Shown: positions 8,925 through 18,590, counted from the stretch's first letter. The stretch is DNA of 64,000 nucleotides from an uncultured Eubacteriales bacterium (GCA_900547405.1 URGL01000004.1:17202-81201), one strand, 5' to 3'. Program-made: numbers and translations. Notes: generated by a model not told the origin, from the letters alone.

Positions 8925-10199
8925 GTGTTAGACACACTTAAGAATGCATGGAAGATCCCCGAACTTCGCAAGAAGCTCATCTTCACCTTGTTCATTCTGC
9001 TGATCTATCGGGCGGGCAACGTGATTCCTGTCCCTTATATCGACACCGTAACCTTGAGCAACTACTTTGACAGTGTTCTGTCTTCCACGATTCTGGGCCT
9101 GTACAACGCCATGTCCGGCTCCGCCTTCAGCCGAGCCACCATCTTCGCGTTGAGCATTCAGCCCTACATCAACTCCTCCATCATCATCCAGCTGCTGACC
9201 ATCGCCATTCCGGCCCTGGAGCGGATGGCCAAGGAGGAGGGTGAGGAAGGCCAGAAGAAGATCGCCAAGATCACCCGGTACACCACCGTTGGTCTGGGCC
9301 TGCTGATGGGCTGGGCTTACTACCAGATGCTCGTCAACTACTCCGCTTCCGGCTTCTCCATCGTCACCAAGCAGGGCTTCCTGCCCGCAGTGGTCATTAT
9401 CCTGTCCTTCACCGCCGGCTCTGCCTTCGTGATGTGGCTGGGTGAGCAGATCACCGAGTTCGGTATCGGCAACGGCATCTCCATGATCCTGTTCGCCAAT
9501 ATCATCTCCGGCATTCCCGGTATGGTCGGCACCTTGACCACCATGGTCTGGTGGCAGATCATCGTCGTGCTGATCGGCATGGCCGCTCTGATCCTGTTCA
9601 TCATCTTCATGGACAACGCCGAGCGTCGGATCCCCATCCAGTACGCCAAGCGTGTGGTAGGCCGCAAGGTTTACGGCGGTCAGAACACCAATCTGCCCAT
9701 CAAGGTCAGCATGTCCGGTGTTATGCCCATCATCTTCGCACAGTCCATCTGCTCCCTGCCCGCTACCATCTGCGCCTTTACGGGCCATACCAGCGGCTGG
9801 TGGTACGATCATGTGTGGAGCTCTGCTTCCTGGTTCTACGCGGTCATGTACTTCCTGATGATCTTCTTCTTCAGCTGGTTCTACTCCACCATTCAGTATG
9901 ATCCCGTGGAGATCTCCAACAACCTGAAGAAGAACGGCGGCTTCATTCCCGGCTTCCGTCCGGGCAGACCCACCGCTGATTTCATCCAGAAGGTCATCAA
10001 CAAGATCGTTGTCTTTGGTGCTGTGTATCTCGGCATTGTGGCTCTGCTGCCCATCATCGCCGGCAACCTCATGAGTGGGGTCCGGAACCTGGCGATCGGC
10101 GGCACCTCCGTCATCATCGTTGTGGGCGTTGCCCTGGAGACGGTGAAGGCTCTGGAGGCCCAGCTGCTGATGCGGCACTACAAGGGCTTCCTGGACTAA
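8925..10199 (+). CDS. secY: protein translocase subunit SecY
   Basis: SecY is the channel-forming subunit of the SecYEG translocon. The 424-aa protein shows ten predicted membrane segments, beginning about residue 18 (LIFTLFILLIYRAGNVIPVP). It has the plug-region segment FDSVLSSTILGLYNAMSGSAF, and the cytoplasmic loop ISNNLKKNGGFIPGFRPGRPT (about 326-346) that docks SecA and the ribosome. The GTG start immediately follows the rplO stop, with GAGGTGG inside the end of rplO as ribosome site. Its place between L15 and adk is standard. Confidence 0.97.
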   Translation: MLDTLKNAWKIPELRKKLIFTLFILLIYRAGNVIPVPYIDTVTLSNYFDSVLSSTILGLYNAMSGSAFSRATIFALSIQPYINSSIIIQLLTIAIPALERMAKEEGEEGQKKIAKITRYTTVGLGLLMGWAYYQMLVNYSASGFSIVTKQGFLPAVVIILSFTAGSAFVMWLGEQITEFGIGNGISMILFANIISGIPGMVGTLTTMVWWQIIVVLIGMAALILFIIFMDNAERRIPIQYAKRVVGRKVYGGQNTNLPIKVSMSGVMPIIFAQSICSLPATICAFTGHTSGWWYDHVWSSASWFYAVMYFLMIFFFSWFYSTIQYDPVEISNNLKKNGGFIPGFRPGRPTADFIQKVINKIVVFGAVYLGIVALLPIIAGNLMSGVRNLAIGGTSVIIVVGVALETVKALEAQLLMRHYKGFLD

Positions 10200-10217
10200 G
10201 TCAGGAGGTATGGCAGG

Positions 10218-10856
10218 ATGAATCTCATTCTACTGGGCGCGCCCGGCGCCGGAAAGGGGACCCAAGCGGAGCTGCTTGTAAAAAAGCTCTCCATCCCCGC
10301 CATTTCTACCGGGAATATGCTTCGTGAGGCCATTGCCAACGGCACGGACCTCGGCAAGGAAGCAAAGAAATACATGGATGTGGGCGGCCTGGTTCCCGAC
10401 GAGCTGATCCTCGGCATCGTCGCGGAGCGTGTGGCCCAGCCCGACTGCGCCAACGGCTTCATCCTGGACGGAGTGCCCCGCACTCTGGCCCAGGCTCAGG
10501 CCCTGGAGGCAAAGGGCGTCCGCATTGACCATGTTGTCTCTATTGAGGTTGACGATCATGATATCGCGAACCGTATGGGCGGCCGTCGGGTCTGCTCCAA
10601 GTGCGGTGCCAGCTATCATGTCGTCGCCAAGCCCCCCAAGGTTGACGGAGTCTGCGACAGCTGCGGCGGGGAGCTGATCATCCGCAAGGACGACGCTCCC
10701 GAAACCGTGCTGAAGCGGCTGGAGGTCTATCACGCTTCTACCGAGGTGCTGAAGGACTTCTACGCCAAGCTGGGCCGGCTCCACACCGTCAATGGCAACC
10801 AGTCCATTGAGGGCGCTAATGAAGAAATTCTGAAAGCGATTGGGGCAAAGGTATGA
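10218..10856 (+). CDS. adk: adenylate kinase, zinc-binding LID type
   Basis: Interconverts ATP + AMP and 2 ADP. The 212-aa protein has the P-loop GAPGAGKGT at 7-15, the AMP-binding region STGNMLR (30-36), the FILDGVPRT motif, and a long LID (about 120-160). The LID carries CSKCG and CDSCGG pairs, as in zinc-stabilised adenylate kinases of Gram-positive bacteria. AGGAGG precedes the ATG. Its end overlaps map by 4 nt (ATGA). Confidence 0.97.
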   Translation: MNLILLGAPGAGKGTQAELLVKKLSIPAISTGNMLREAIANGTDLGKEAKKYMDVGGLVPDELILGIVAERVAQPDCANGFILDGVPRTLAQAQALEAKGVRIDHVVSIEVDDHDIANRMGGRRVCSKCGASYHVVAKPPKVDGVCDSCGGELIIRKDDAPETVLKRLEVYHASTEVLKDFYAKLGRLHTVNGNQSIEGANEEILKAIGAKV

Positions 10857-11608
10857 TCACGATCAAAAATGAACGTGAGATCGAGGCCATGCGCGAGGCT
10901 GGAAAAATCACCGCTGCCGCCAGAGCTCTGGCGGGCCAGCTGGTGAAGCCTGGCGTATCGACCAAGGCAATAGACCGAGCCGTTCATGACTTTATTGTCA
11001 GTCAGGGGGCCAGACCGTCCTTCCTGAAGCTATACGGCTTCCCTGCAAGCGCGTGCATCTCTGTCAACGAGGTGGTGATCCACGGGATCCCCGGCGGATA
11101 CATCCTCAAGGAGGGCGATATCGTCTCCGTAGACGTGGGCGCGTTCTATAAGGGATTTCATGGAGATTGCGCGGCTACCTTTGCCTGCGGTGCCATCAGC
11201 ACCGAAGCACAGCGGCTTATCGACGTAACGAAGCAGTCCTTCTTTGAGGGGATCAAGCACGCTACCAAGGGAAGCCGTGTGCAGGATATCTCCCATGCCG
11301 TACAGACGTACGTGGAGTCTAACGGTTTTTCAGTTGTCCGATCTTTCGTGGGTCACGGCGTAGGTCGGCAGCTGCATGAGGAGCCGGAGGTCCCGAATTT
11401 CGGAGCTCCCGGCCGGGGCCCCAGATTGCTCCCCGGTATGGTCATCGCCGTCGAGCCCATGGTGTGCCAAGGCACCTATGAGGTCAATGTCCTGAAGGAC
11501 AACTGGACGACGGTCACCGCCGACGGCAAGCTGGCAGCCCACTATGAAAATACTGTACTCATCACCGACGGCGAGCCGGAAATACTCACCGTCACCGAAG
11601 GACTTTAA
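10853..11608 (+). CDS. map: type I methionine aminopeptidase
   Basis: Removes the N-terminal methionine of nascent proteins using a two-metal site. The 251-aa protein has the pita-bread fold landmarks: the VNEVVIHGIPGG histidine, the paired aspartates in VDVGAFYKGFHGDCAATF, the GHGVGRQLHEEP histidine, and glutamates in IAVEPMV and HYENTVLIT. It lacks the N-terminal zinc-finger extension seen in some Clostridia. ATGA coupling to adk and a 2-nt gap to the KOW gene place it firmly in the operon. Confidence 0.96.
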   Translation: MITIKNEREIEAMREAGKITAAARALAGQLVKPGVSTKAIDRAVHDFIVSQGARPSFLKLYGFPASACISVNEVVIHGIPGGYILKEGDIVSVDVGAFYKGFHGDCAATFACGAISTEAQRLIDVTKQSFFEGIKHATKGSRVQDISHAVQTYVESNGFSVVRSFVGHGVGRQLHEEPEVPNFGAPGRGPRLLPGMVIAVEPMVCQGTYEVNVLKDNWTTVTADGKLAAHYENTVLITDGEPEILTVTEGL

Positions 11609-11610
11609 CT

Positions 11611-11916
11611 ATGGACCCGGAAAATTCCGCGCTCCTCATCGGAGATGTGGTTTCTTCCACGGCGGGCAGAGATCAGGGATGCCTGTTCTATGTAGTAAGC
11701 ACCGAAGACCAATATGTGACGCTGGTCAACGGCCGGAACAGGCCCTTGGAAAAGCCCAAGCGAAAAAAACGCAAACACGTAGTAAAAGTGCTTCGATCTG
11801 AGACCAGAGTTGCCGAGAAGTTACGCTCCGGCGACAAAGTGCTCAACGGAGAATTACGAAGAGACCTGGCTTCCCTGAGCCGGGCCGTGCAAGCAAACGA
11901 CCTAGGAGGTTCATGA
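11611..11916 (+). CDS. KOW-domain RNA-binding protein (L14e/L6e/L27e-like)
   Basis: A 101-aa basic protein with an N-terminal KOW segment ([22 protein letters not shown], about residues 8-29) followed by a lysine/arginine-rich stretch ([12 protein letters not shown]). Proteins of this kind commonly sit between map and infA in Bacillota and are annotated as RNA-binding; the exact role is not established. Spacing of 2 nt from map and 1 nt to infA indicates translational coupling. Confidence 0.85.
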   Translation: MDPENSALLIGDVVSSTAGRDQGCLFYVVSTEDQYVTLVNGRNRPLEKPKRKKRKHVVKVLRSETRVAEKLRSGDKVLNGELRRDLASLSRAVQANDLGGS

Positions 11917-11917
11917 C

Positions 11918-12136
11918 TTGGCAAAAGACGACGTAATCGAACTTGAGGGCATCGTTACCGATGCACTGCCGAATGCAATGTTCAAAGTGGACATTGGCAA
12001 TGGACACACCATTCTGGCACACATTTCCGGCAGGCTCCGAATGAATTTCATTAAGATCTTGCCCGGTGACAAGGTAACCGTTCAAATGTCTCCCTATGAT
12101 CTGACACAGGGTCGGATCACCTGGAGAAGTAAGTAA
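11918..12136 (+). CDS. infA: translation initiation factor IF-1 (TTG start)
   Basis: IF-1 occupies the 30S A site during initiation. The 72-aa OB-fold protein ([19 protein letters not shown]..., ending [13 protein letters not shown]) is exactly the family length. The start is TTG at 11918, supported by AGGAGG nine bases upstream. No ATG or GTG gives the conserved N-terminus. Rare starts in infA may limit its expression. Confidence 0.96.
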   Translation: MAKDDVIELEGIVTDALPNAMFKVDIGNGHTILAHISGRLRMNFIKILPGDKVTVQMSPYDLTQGRITWRSK

Positions 12137-12173
12137 TCTAAAGAGAACCATTCTCATATGGAGGTTAAACAGT

Positions 12174-12287
12174 ATGAAGGTAAGACCGTCCGTTAAACCC
12201 ATGTGCGAAAAGTGTAAGATCATCAAGCGCAAGGGTCGCGTTATGGTAATTTGCGAAAACCCCAAGCATAAGCAGAGACAAGGCTAA
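12174..12287 (+). CDS. rpmJ: 50S ribosomal protein L36, zinc-binding
   Basis: A 37-codon gene, [20 protein letters not shown] then [17 protein letters not shown]. The C-X2-C, C and H pattern (CEKC, C27, H32) is the zinc site of the C+ form of L36. GGAGG lies 8-9 nt before the ATG, and the gene fits exactly between infA and rpsM as in other Bacillota. Confidence 0.97.
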   Translation: MKVRPSVKPMCEKCKIIKRKGRVMVICENPKHKQRQG

Positions 12288-12306
12288 TAGGAGGTGCTGA
12301 AGAGTT

Positions 12307-12675
12307 ATGGCACGTATTTCTGGTATTGATCTTCCCCGCGACAAGCGGATCGAAGTTGCCCTGACCTATATCTACGGTATCGGACCCGCCCGGGCCGCTG
12401 AAGTGCTGGAGAAGACCGGCATCAGCCCCGACGTCCGCGTGAAGGACCTGACCGAGGATCAGGAAGCTCAGCTTCGTGAGGCTATTGAGCATCAGTATAT
12501 CATCGAGGGCGACCTGCGCCGTGAGACCGCTATGAACATCAAGCGCCTCAGCGAGATCGGCTGCTACCGCGGCCTGCGTCATCGCCGTGGCCTGCCCGTT
12601 CACGGTCAGCGCACCAAGACCAACGCCCGTACCCGCAAGGGTCCCAAGAAGACCATTGCGAACAAGAAGAAGTAA
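12307..12675 (+). CDS. rpsM: 30S ribosomal protein S13
   Basis: S13 forms the head-to-50S bridge B1 and contacts P-site tRNA with its tail. The 122-aa protein begins [26 protein letters not shown], has the [25 protein letters not shown] block near 94-116, and ends in a lysine-rich tail. Ribosome site AGGAGG. Confidence 0.97.
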   Translation: MARISGIDLPRDKRIEVALTYIYGIGPARAAEVLEKTGISPDVRVKDLTEDQEAQLREAIEHQYIIEGDLRRETAMNIKRLSEIGCYRGLRHRRGLPVHGQRTKTNARTRKGPKKTIANKKK

Positions 12676-12689
12676 GGAGGGATATGTAA

Positions 12690-13088
12690 ATGGCTACCAA
12701 AGCTACTAAGAAGGTTGTTAAGCGCCGTCGCGAGCGCAAAGTCGTCGAGAAGGGTGCGGCACATATCCGCTCCTCCTTCAACAACACCATGGTTACCATC
12801 ACCGACCTGGAAGGCAATGCTCTGAGCTGGGCTTCCTCCGGCGGACTGGGCTTCCGTGGCTCCCGTAAGTCTACTCCCTATGCTGCCCAGACCGCGGCTG
12901 AGACCGCTGCCAAGGCTGCTATGGAGCATGGCCTGAAGACCGTTGAGGTTTATGTGAAGGGCCCCGGCCAGGGACGTGAGGCTGCGATCCGCGCCCTGCA
13001 GACTGCCGGCCTGGAAGTTGTTATGATCAAGGACGTCACCCCCATTCCCCACAATGGCTGCCGTCCCCCCAAGAGACGTAGAGTCTGA
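12690..13088 (+). CDS. rpsK: 30S ribosomal protein S11
   Basis: S11 lines the 30S platform at the mRNA exit. The 132-aa protein carries [20 protein letters not shown], the [15 protein letters not shown] motif (about 90-104) and the terminal [22 protein letters not shown] precedes the ATG. Confidence 0.97.
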   Translation: MATKATKKVVKRRRERKVVEKGAAHIRSSFNNTMVTITDLEGNALSWASSGGLGFRGSRKSTPYAAQTAAETAAKAAMEHGLKTVEVYVKGPGQGREAAIRALQTAGLEVVMIKDVTPIPHNGCRPPKRRRV

Positions 13089-13114
13089 TTTAGGTATAGG
13101 AGGAATTTTGCGAA

Positions 13115-13711
13115 ATGGCTAAGAATATGCAGCCCGTGCTGAAGCGTTGCAGAACGCTGGGCGTTTCTCCTGCCGCAATGGGTTATTCCAAGACTTCCAA
13201 CAAGAACCCCGGCGGCCAGAGAAGAGCGAAGAAGTCTGAGTATGCTACTCAGCTGACCGAGAAGCAGAAGGTCAAATTTGTGTATGGTATCCAGGAAAAG
13301 CAGTTCCGGAACTACTACGATAAGGCCGCCCGTGCCGAAGGCAACACCGGTGAAAACCTGCTGACCTTCGTTGAGCGCCGCCTGGACAACGTGGTATACC
13401 GTCTGGGCTTTGCCAACTCCCGCCGTCAGGCTCGGCAGCTGGTGAACCATGGCCACTTCACCGTCAATGGCGGCCGGGTCAACATCCCCAGCTACCTGGT
13501 GAAGACCGGCGACGTGATCGCTGTGTCCGAGAAGAGCGCTTCCAATGCCTTCTTCAAGAAGCTGAAGGAAGACGATGCTTTTGTTGCTGCTCCCAAGTGG
13601 CTGGACCGTGATAAGAACACCCTCCAGGGTAAGGTCATTGCTATGCCCACCAAGGCTGATATCGACTTTGATATCGCTGTGCACCTCATCGTCGAGTTGT
13701 ACTCCAAGTAA
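13115..13711 (+). CDS. rpsD: 30S ribosomal protein S4
   Basis: S4 is a primary 16S 5'-domain binder and in many bacteria a translational repressor. The 198-aa form has the N-terminal segment, an S4 RNA-binding domain around 88-150 (RRLDNVVYRLGFANSRRQARQ), and lacks the N-terminal zinc cysteines. It is followed by a 76-nt gap with a hairpin before rpoA. Confidence 0.97.
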   Translation: MAKNMQPVLKRCRTLGVSPAAMGYSKTSNKNPGGQRRAKKSEYATQLTEKQKVKFVYGIQEKQFRNYYDKAARAEGNTGENLLTFVERRLDNVVYRLGFANSRRQARQLVNHGHFTVNGGRVNIPSYLVKTGDVIAVSEKSASNAFFKKLKEDDAFVAAPKWLDRDKNTLQGKVIAMPTKADIDFDIAVHLIVELYSK

Positions 13712-13743
13712 TCATCTTGCCCCCTGTTCGTATGTGCATTTAC

Positions 13744-13764
13744 GTGGGGAGTTACGCTCCCCAC
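13744..13764 (+). other. hairpin between rpsD and rpoA
   Basis: GTGGGGAG-ttacg-CTCCCCAC forms an 8-bp perfect stem with a 5-nt loop, 23 nt before the rpoA ATG. There is no T-run, so it is not an intrinsic terminator. It could be an mRNA-processing or S4-type translational control element for rpoA-rplQ; that is inference only. Confidence 0.45.
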
Positions 13765-13787
13765 CAACCTAAGGAGGGTTTTGATTC

Positions 13788-14747
13788 ATGGTAGAAATTG
13801 AAAAGCCCCGCATCAGCTGCTTCGATTCCGTTGAGGACCCCTCTTACGGCAAGTACGTCGTAGAGCCTCTGGAGCGCGGCTACGGCATGACCCTGGGCAA
13901 CTCGCTGAGACGGATCCTGCTGTCCAGCCTGCCTGGCTACGCCGCCACCTCTGTGAAAATTCAGGGTGTTCAGCATGAGTTCTCCACCATCCCCGGCGTG
14001 ACCGAGGATGTGACCGAAATCGTGCTTGCGGTAAAGCGGATCACGCCCAAGCTGCACTGCCCCGGAGTCAAGACCGTGCATATCGACGCTGTGGGACCCT
14101 GTGAGGTCACCGCCGGCGATATCAAGGCTGACGCGGACGTTGAGATCCTGAACCCCGAGCTGCATATCTGCACCCTGGGTGAGGATGCCACTTTCAACAT
14201 GGAGATCACGCTTTCCCAAGGCCGGGGCTATGTTTCCGCCGATCGGAACAAAACGCCTCAGACCGTCATCGGGGTGATCCCCATCGACTCCATCTATTCT
14301 CCTGTTACCAAGGTGAATTATACTGTGGAGCCCACTCGTGTCGGTGACAAGACCGATTTCGATAAACTGACCCTTGAGGTCTGGACAGATTCCACCATTA
14401 CCGCCAAGGATGCCGTGTCCTTGGGCGCGAAGATCCTGAGCGATCACCTGACCGTCTTCACCAACCTGTCTGACGCTGTTACCAGCAGCTCTACTGTGGT
14501 GGAGAAGGTGGCCGATCACCCGGATGCCAAGCTCTCTATGACCATTGATGAGCTGGATCTGTCTGTCCGGAGCTATAACTGCCTGAAGCGTGCCAACATC
14601 AACACCGTGGCCGACCTGATCGACAAGACCGGGGAGGACATGATGCGTGTGCGGAACATGGGCAAGAAGTCCCTGGACGAAGTTCAGAAGAAGCTGGAGA
14701 TGATGGGTCTGTCCCTGGCCAGCGAAGAATCTGGCAGCAACAACTAA
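13788..14747 (+). CDS. rpoA: DNA-directed RNA polymerase subunit alpha
   Basis: Alpha nucleates core polymerase assembly and its C-terminal domain contacts promoter UP elements and activators. The 319-aa protein has the N-terminal dimerisation domain ([20 protein letters not shown], about 20-39) and an alpha-CTD from about 245, with the helix-hairpin-helix [22 protein letters not shown] strong AAGGAGG precedes the start. It is coexpressed with rplQ, 24 nt downstream. Confidence 0.98.
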   Translation: MVEIEKPRISCFDSVEDPSYGKYVVEPLERGYGMTLGNSLRRILLSSLPGYAATSVKIQGVQHEFSTIPGVTEDVTEIVLAVKRITPKLHCPGVKTVHIDAVGPCEVTAGDIKADADVEILNPELHICTLGEDATFNMEITLSQGRGYVSADRNKTPQTVIGVIPIDSIYSPVTKVNYTVEPTRVGDKTDFDKLTLEVWTDSTITAKDAVSLGAKILSDHLTVFTNLSDAVTSSSTVVEKVADHPDAKLSMTIDELDLSVRSYNCLKRANINTVADLIDKTGEDMMRVRNMGKKSLDEVQKKLEMMGLSLASEESGSNN

Positions 14748-14771
14748 GCTTACCAAAAGGAGGAAACGTTC

Positions 14772-15113
14772 ATGTTTGGCACTCGTAAGCTGGGCAAGAC
14801 CAGCGCACAGAGAAAGGCCCTGCTGCGTCAGCAGGTGACCGACCTGCTGGCCAACGGCAAGATGGAGACCACCTTCTACCGCGCCAAGGAAGTGCAGCCC
14901 GTGGTTGAGAAGATGATCACCCTGGGCAAGAAGGGCGACCTGGCCGCTTACCGTCGGGCCCTGTCCTTCATCACCAAGGAAGATGTGGCTCACAAGCTGT
15001 TCAAGGAGATTGCTCCGAAGTATGCCGACCGCAACGGCGGCTACACCCGTGTGACCCGCACCGGCGAGCGCCGGGGCGACGCTGCCGAGATGGCAGTCAT
15101 CGAGCTGGTGTAA
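14772..15113 (+). CDS. rplQ: 50S ribosomal protein L17
   Basis: Last gene of the supercluster. The 113-aa protein has [20 protein letters not shown] and [20 protein letters not shown], both conserved in L17. It ends 17 nt before a clear intrinsic terminator. Confidence 0.97.
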   Translation: MFGTRKLGKTSAQRKALLRQQVTDLLANGKMETTFYRAKEVQPVVEKMITLGKKGDLAAYRRALSFITKEDVAHKLFKEIAPKYADRNGGYTRVTRTGERRGDAAEMAVIELV

Positions 15114-15130
15114 TCCGAGAAAGAATCAAG

Positions 15131-15160
15131 TCTGCCGTGTAAAAAACGGCAGGCTTTTTT
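15131..15160 (+). terminator. intrinsic terminator after rplQ
   Basis: CTGCCG and CGGCAG stem with an A-rich loop, followed by GCTTTTTT. It ends the ribosomal supercluster transcript. Confidence 0.9.
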
Positions 15161-15194
15161 CATACAAAAACCAGGCGAAAAACAAAAATTACAC

Positions 15195-15223
15195 TTGACA
15201 AATCCTTTTTCCCATAGTATAAT
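15195..15223 (+). promoter_or_regulatory. sigma-A promoter of tRNA-Thr
   Basis: A perfect TTGACA (15195-15200) and a perfect TATAAT (15218-15223) are separated by 17 nt. The tRNA begins 21 nt after the -10 box. Confidence 0.9.
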
Positions 15224-15244
15224 ACCCTAGCATTCGGCGGAAAT

Positions 15245-15320
<76 letters not shown>

Positions 15321-15325
15321 TTCAA

Positions 15326-15355
15326 AACGTCCGGCCAATCGGCTGGGCGTTTTTT
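15326..15355 (+). terminator. intrinsic terminator after tRNA-Thr
   Basis: AACGtccgGCC and GGCtggGCGTT arms around an AATC loop (with G-T pairs), then TTTTTT. Confidence 0.8.
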
Positions 15356-15402
15356 GCATACGGGACTGACTTCCTTTCAATCAACAGAAACGGAGGAAAA
15401 CT

Positions 15403-16932
15403 GTGGATCAAAACAATTCTTCCCGATTGACCAATACCCTGCGGAATTTTCGCTTCGGCCTGGCGGCCCAGCTGGTGGTGACCCTGCTTGGCTTTTTGTC
15501 CCGGACCGTGTTTATGCGGGTTTTGGGCGAAGAATATCTGGGCATCAACGGCCTGTATACCAGCATCCTGGATGTGCTGTCCCTGACGGAGCTGGGCCTG
15601 GCGGATGTGGTGATCTTTTCCCTCTATAAGCCATTGGCGGAGGATGACACAGAGAAGCTGACGGCCCTTATGGGTTACTATAAGGTCATCTACCGGATCA
15701 TTGCCCTGACGGTGGGAGTCATCGGCGTGGCCTTGGTGCCGGTGTTGGGGGTGCTCATCAAGACGGAGATCGACCGATTCCATCTGGTGCTGTACTATCT
15801 GATGTTCCTCACCAATTCCGTCTGCTCCTATCTGCTGGTCTACAAGTCCAGCATCATCCAGGCGGATCAGAAGCGGTATCTGATTTCCAAATACACCATG
15901 GCCTTCAAGCTGCTGACCACTGCTGTTCAGATCTTTGTGCTGCTGGTACTGGGCAGCTTTACGGTGTATCTTACCATCCAGATCACCATGACCGTTGCCA
16001 ACAACCTCTATGTGTCCCGTCAGGCGGATAAGCTCTATCCCTTCCTGAAAAACAAGGCGGCGCTGCCAAAGGAGGAGAAGAAAGCCATCTTCCGGGATGT
16101 GCGCCATATGTTTTCCTACAAAGCGGGAGGCCAGCTGCTCAACGGCACGGATAACCTGTATATTTCTTCCCTGATTTCCACGGCCACCGTAGGCCGCTAC
16201 GACAACTACACCATGATCCAGACCATGGTGGTCACAGCCTTCACCAATACCCTCAATCAGGCGGTGCTGGGCTCTATCGGCAACCTGAACGCCACGGGCA
16301 CCCGGGAGCAGAAGAAGCAGATTTTTGATGTTTACAGCCTGGTATTTTCCTGGATCACCACCTTCTGCACGTTGTCCCTGCTGGTGCTCTACAATCCCTT
16401 TATCCGCATCTGGGCCGGGGAGAGCTGGCTGCTGCCTGGGTCAACGGTGGCGGTGATCTGCCTGAATTTCTTCCTGCCCAATGTGCTGACTCCCGTATGG
16501 AGCTACCGGAACACCACGGGCCTTTTCCGGGAGACGAAGAATATTCTGCTCTATGCCGCCGCCATCAATCTGGTGCTGTCCTATTTCTTCGGTGTCCGCT
16601 GGGGCCTGACGGGCATCCTGGCGGCTACCTCGGTGTCGAGATTGCTGACCTCATTCTGGTTTGAGCCCTATCTGCTCCACAAGCGGATCTTCGGCTGCTC
16701 CAGCGCCCCCTACTTTCTGCGGCAGGGGCTGTACCTGGCCGTTGTGGCGGTGTCCTTCGCTCTCATCCAAGGGGCTGCCGGGGCCCTGAGGCTGGGCCTG
16801 TGGGGAGATTTTCTCCTGAAGGGAATCCTCTGCGTCATCGTTCCCAACGGGCTTCTGCTGCTGCTCAGCGGCCGGACCGAGGCCTTCGGATACCTAAAGA
16901 GGAAGCTCCTGGAAAAACAAAGGGACCGGTAA
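15403..16932 (+). CDS. oligosaccharide/teichoic-acid flippase family protein (MOP superfamily)
   Basis: A 509-aa polytopic membrane protein with about 12-14 hydrophobic segments. The start region (FRFGLAAQLVVTLLGFLSRT) and TELGLADVVIFSLYKPL match Wzx/TagF-neighbourhood flippases that move undecaprenyl-linked glycans across the membrane; the family is MOP/polysaccharide exporters. The GTG at 15403 is chosen because GGAGG lies 6-7 nt upstream; no ATG start is near. It stands alone between a tRNA terminator and a secreted PIG-L deacetylase, so its glycan substrate cannot be read from neighbours. Confidence 0.85.
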   Translation: MDQNNSSRLTNTLRNFRFGLAAQLVVTLLGFLSRTVFMRVLGEEYLGINGLYTSILDVLSLTELGLADVVIFSLYKPLAEDDTEKLTALMGYYKVIYRIIALTVGVIGVALVPVLGVLIKTEIDRFHLVLYYLMFLTNSVCSYLLVYKSSIIQADQKRYLISKYTMAFKLLTTAVQIFVLLVLGSFTVYLTIQITMTVANNLYVSRQADKLYPFLKNKAALPKEEKKAIFRDVRHMFSYKAGGQLLNGTDNLYISSLISTATVGRYDNYTMIQTMVVTAFTNTLNQAVLGSIGNLNATGTREQKKQIFDVYSLVFSWITTFCTLSLLVLYNPFIRIWAGESWLLPGSTVAVICLNFFLPNVLTPVWSYRNTTGLFRETKNILLYAAAINLVLSYFFGVRWGLTGILAATSVSRLLTSFWFEPYLLHKRIFGCSSAPYFLRQGLYLAVVAVSFALIQGAAGALRLGLWGDFLLKGILCVIVPNGLLLLLSGRTEAFGYLKRKLLEKQRDR

Positions 16933-17015
16933 TCAAAAAGAAGGCAAAAAGGCCTGCCGGGAAAACACAAATTGGATTATCCGGGTATAATAATCCCCGA
17001 AGGACGGTGCTGCAC

Positions 17016-18440
17016 ATGAGACGATTTCTTTTCCTCCTGATCCTGCTGGCCCTGCTTCCTGTGGCGGCGGTGGCGCAGGATGTCAGCGGTGCGGACAGGG
17101 TGACAGACAGCCAGGGCTTTTCCGGGATTGGCGGCCTGTTTGACGGGAAAAAGAACCAGGGGTCAAAAGCCCAGGACCATGCCAGGCTTACCCTGGAGGA
17201 CCCGGAAGGGCTGCGGTATCTGTACCTGATTTTTGATACGGAATACCCTGGCTTTCGGGTCACCGGTGAACATGGAGAGGAAAAAGAAGCGGGGCAGGAG
17301 CAGTTTCTCCACACGCTGGTGGATCTGACGGCCCTTTTTGGAGAGCCCCAGAAGCGGGTCACGATTTCCTTTGACGCGGGACAGGTACCTCTTTACGAGC
17401 TGTATCTGTTTACGGATGGAGAACTGCCGGACTGGGTCCAGCAGTGGGAGGCTCCCGTGGAGGGGGCCACGGATCTGGTGCTCTTCTCCACCCATTGCGA
17501 CGATGAGCAGCTGTTTTTTGCCGGAGTGCTGCCCTATTACGCCGGAGAACTGGGCTACCGGGTGGAGGTGGTGTACCTCACCAACCACCGGAATCTGAAC
17601 AATTACCGCTGCCACGAGGCCCTGGACGGCCTGTGGGCCTGCGGAGTCCGGCAGTATCCGGTTTTCGGCGGCTTTGCGGACTACTACTCCCGCCGGGGAG
17701 AGGACGCGTTGAACCAGTACCGAATCCAGGGAGTCACCCGGGAGGACCTCCAGGGCTATGTGGTGGAGCAGCTCCGCCGGTTCCGGCCTCTGGTTGCCCT
17801 GGGCCATGACCTGAAAGGGGAGTACGCCCATGGGGCCCACATCCTCTATGCCACCCTGCTGACGGAGGGCTGGGAGGCTGCCGGGGAGGAAACCGCCTTC
17901 CCGGAGTCCGCCCAGCGCTACGGCACATGGCTGACGCCGAAGCTCTACCTCCATTCTTACGAAGAAAACCAGATCGTGATGGACTGGGACCAGCCCCTGA
18001 AGGCCTTTGGCGGCATGACCGCCTATGAGGTCTGCAAGGAGCGGGGCTTCCCCAGCCATGCCAGCCAGGTGGCGGATTTTGCCTGGTATATGGCAGGCAT
18101 GGACAAGGCTGCCGACATTCCCCAATACAGCCCCTGCTATTTTGGACTCTATGCGTCTACGACGGGGCCGGATGAGACAGGCGGGGACTTCTTCGAACAC
18201 CTGACGGATTACGCCCAGCAGGAAAAAGAGGCGGAACAGGCACGCCGGGAGTCGGAGGAGGCCGCCCAACGGGAAGCGCAGGCCGCCCGGGAGGCTGCCC
18301 AGACGGATCCTGAGACCATCCCGGAATCCGCACCGGACCCGGCTCCCCAGCCGGACACCCTGACTGCTCCCTATGGCCTGCTGGCCGTTCCCTTGGCTCT
18401 GGTGGTGGGGACTCTGCTGCTGCTCCGAAAAAAATCCTGA
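17016..18440 (+). CDS. secreted PIG-L/LmbE-type deacetylase with C-terminal membrane anchor
   Basis: A 474-aa protein with a signal peptide (MRRFLFLLILLALLPVAAVA), a first beta-rich domain of about 140 residues, and a PIG-L deacetylase domain. The metal-binding HCDDE lies at about 160-164 and AHGAH at about 271-275; the family removes N-acetyl groups from amino sugars. A Glu/Ala-rich segment (about 395-430) and a final membrane helix (LLAVPLALVVGTLLLL, then RKKS) follow. The frame is open much further upstream, to 16800, but that part overlaps the flippase. The ATG at 17016 gives the signal peptide, and a TATAAT box at 16986 precedes it. The second residue of the usual PHPDDE motif is Cys here (THCDDE). 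Likely an envelope or exported-glycan deacetylase. Confidence 0.82.
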   Translation: MRRFLFLLILLALLPVAAVAQDVSGADRVTDSQGFSGIGGLFDGKKNQGSKAQDHARLTLEDPEGLRYLYLIFDTEYPGFRVTGEHGEEKEAGQEQFLHTLVDLTALFGEPQKRVTISFDAGQVPLYELYLFTDGELPDWVQQWEAPVEGATDLVLFSTHCDDEQLFFAGVLPYYAGELGYRVEVVYLTNHRNLNNYRCHEALDGLWACGVRQYPVFGGFADYYSRRGEDALNQYRIQGVTREDLQGYVVEQLRRFRPLVALGHDLKGEYAHGAHILYATLLTEGWEAAGEETAFPESAQRYGTWLTPKLYLHSYEENQIVMDWDQPLKAFGGMTAYEVCKERGFPSHASQVADFAWYMAGMDKAADIPQYSPCYFGLYASTTGPDETGGDFFEHLTDYAQQEKEAEQARRESEEAAQREAQAAREAAQTDPETIPESAPDPAPQPDTLTAPYGLLAVPLALVVGTLLLLRKKS

Positions 18441-18456
18441 TTTCGCGAAAATCCTC

Positions 18457-18485
18457 TTGACAAATCTATCCGTCTGTGCTAATAT
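18457..18485 (+). promoter_or_regulatory. sigma-A promoter of tRNA-Arg
   Basis: TTGACA at 18457-18462, then 17 nt, then TAATAT at 18480-18485. The tRNA starts 23 nt downstream. Confidence 0.75.
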
Positions 18486-18508
18486 ATTCGAGCGTTGAGC
18501 AGACGTAT

Positions 18509-18585
18509 GCGCCGGTAGCTCAGTTGGATAGAGTGACTGACTACGAATCAGTAGGTCGGGGGTTCGAGTCCCTTCCGGCGTACCA
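18509..18585 (+). tRNA. tRNA-Arg (ACG)
   Basis: A 77-nt cloverleaf: acceptor GCGCCGG pairs with CCGGCGT (first pair a G-T wobble), the anticodon stem ACTGA/TCAGT encloses loop CTACGAA (anticodon ACG, expected to be edited to ICG), and CCA is encoded. The D-stem and T-stem contain G-T pairs. Confidence 0.95.
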
Positions 18586-18590
18586 CAAAA

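Noticed and set aside
16800..17015. N-terminal extension of the PIG-L deacetylase by 72 codons
   Set aside because: It overlaps the flippase gene and would bury the clear signal peptide that starts at 17016.
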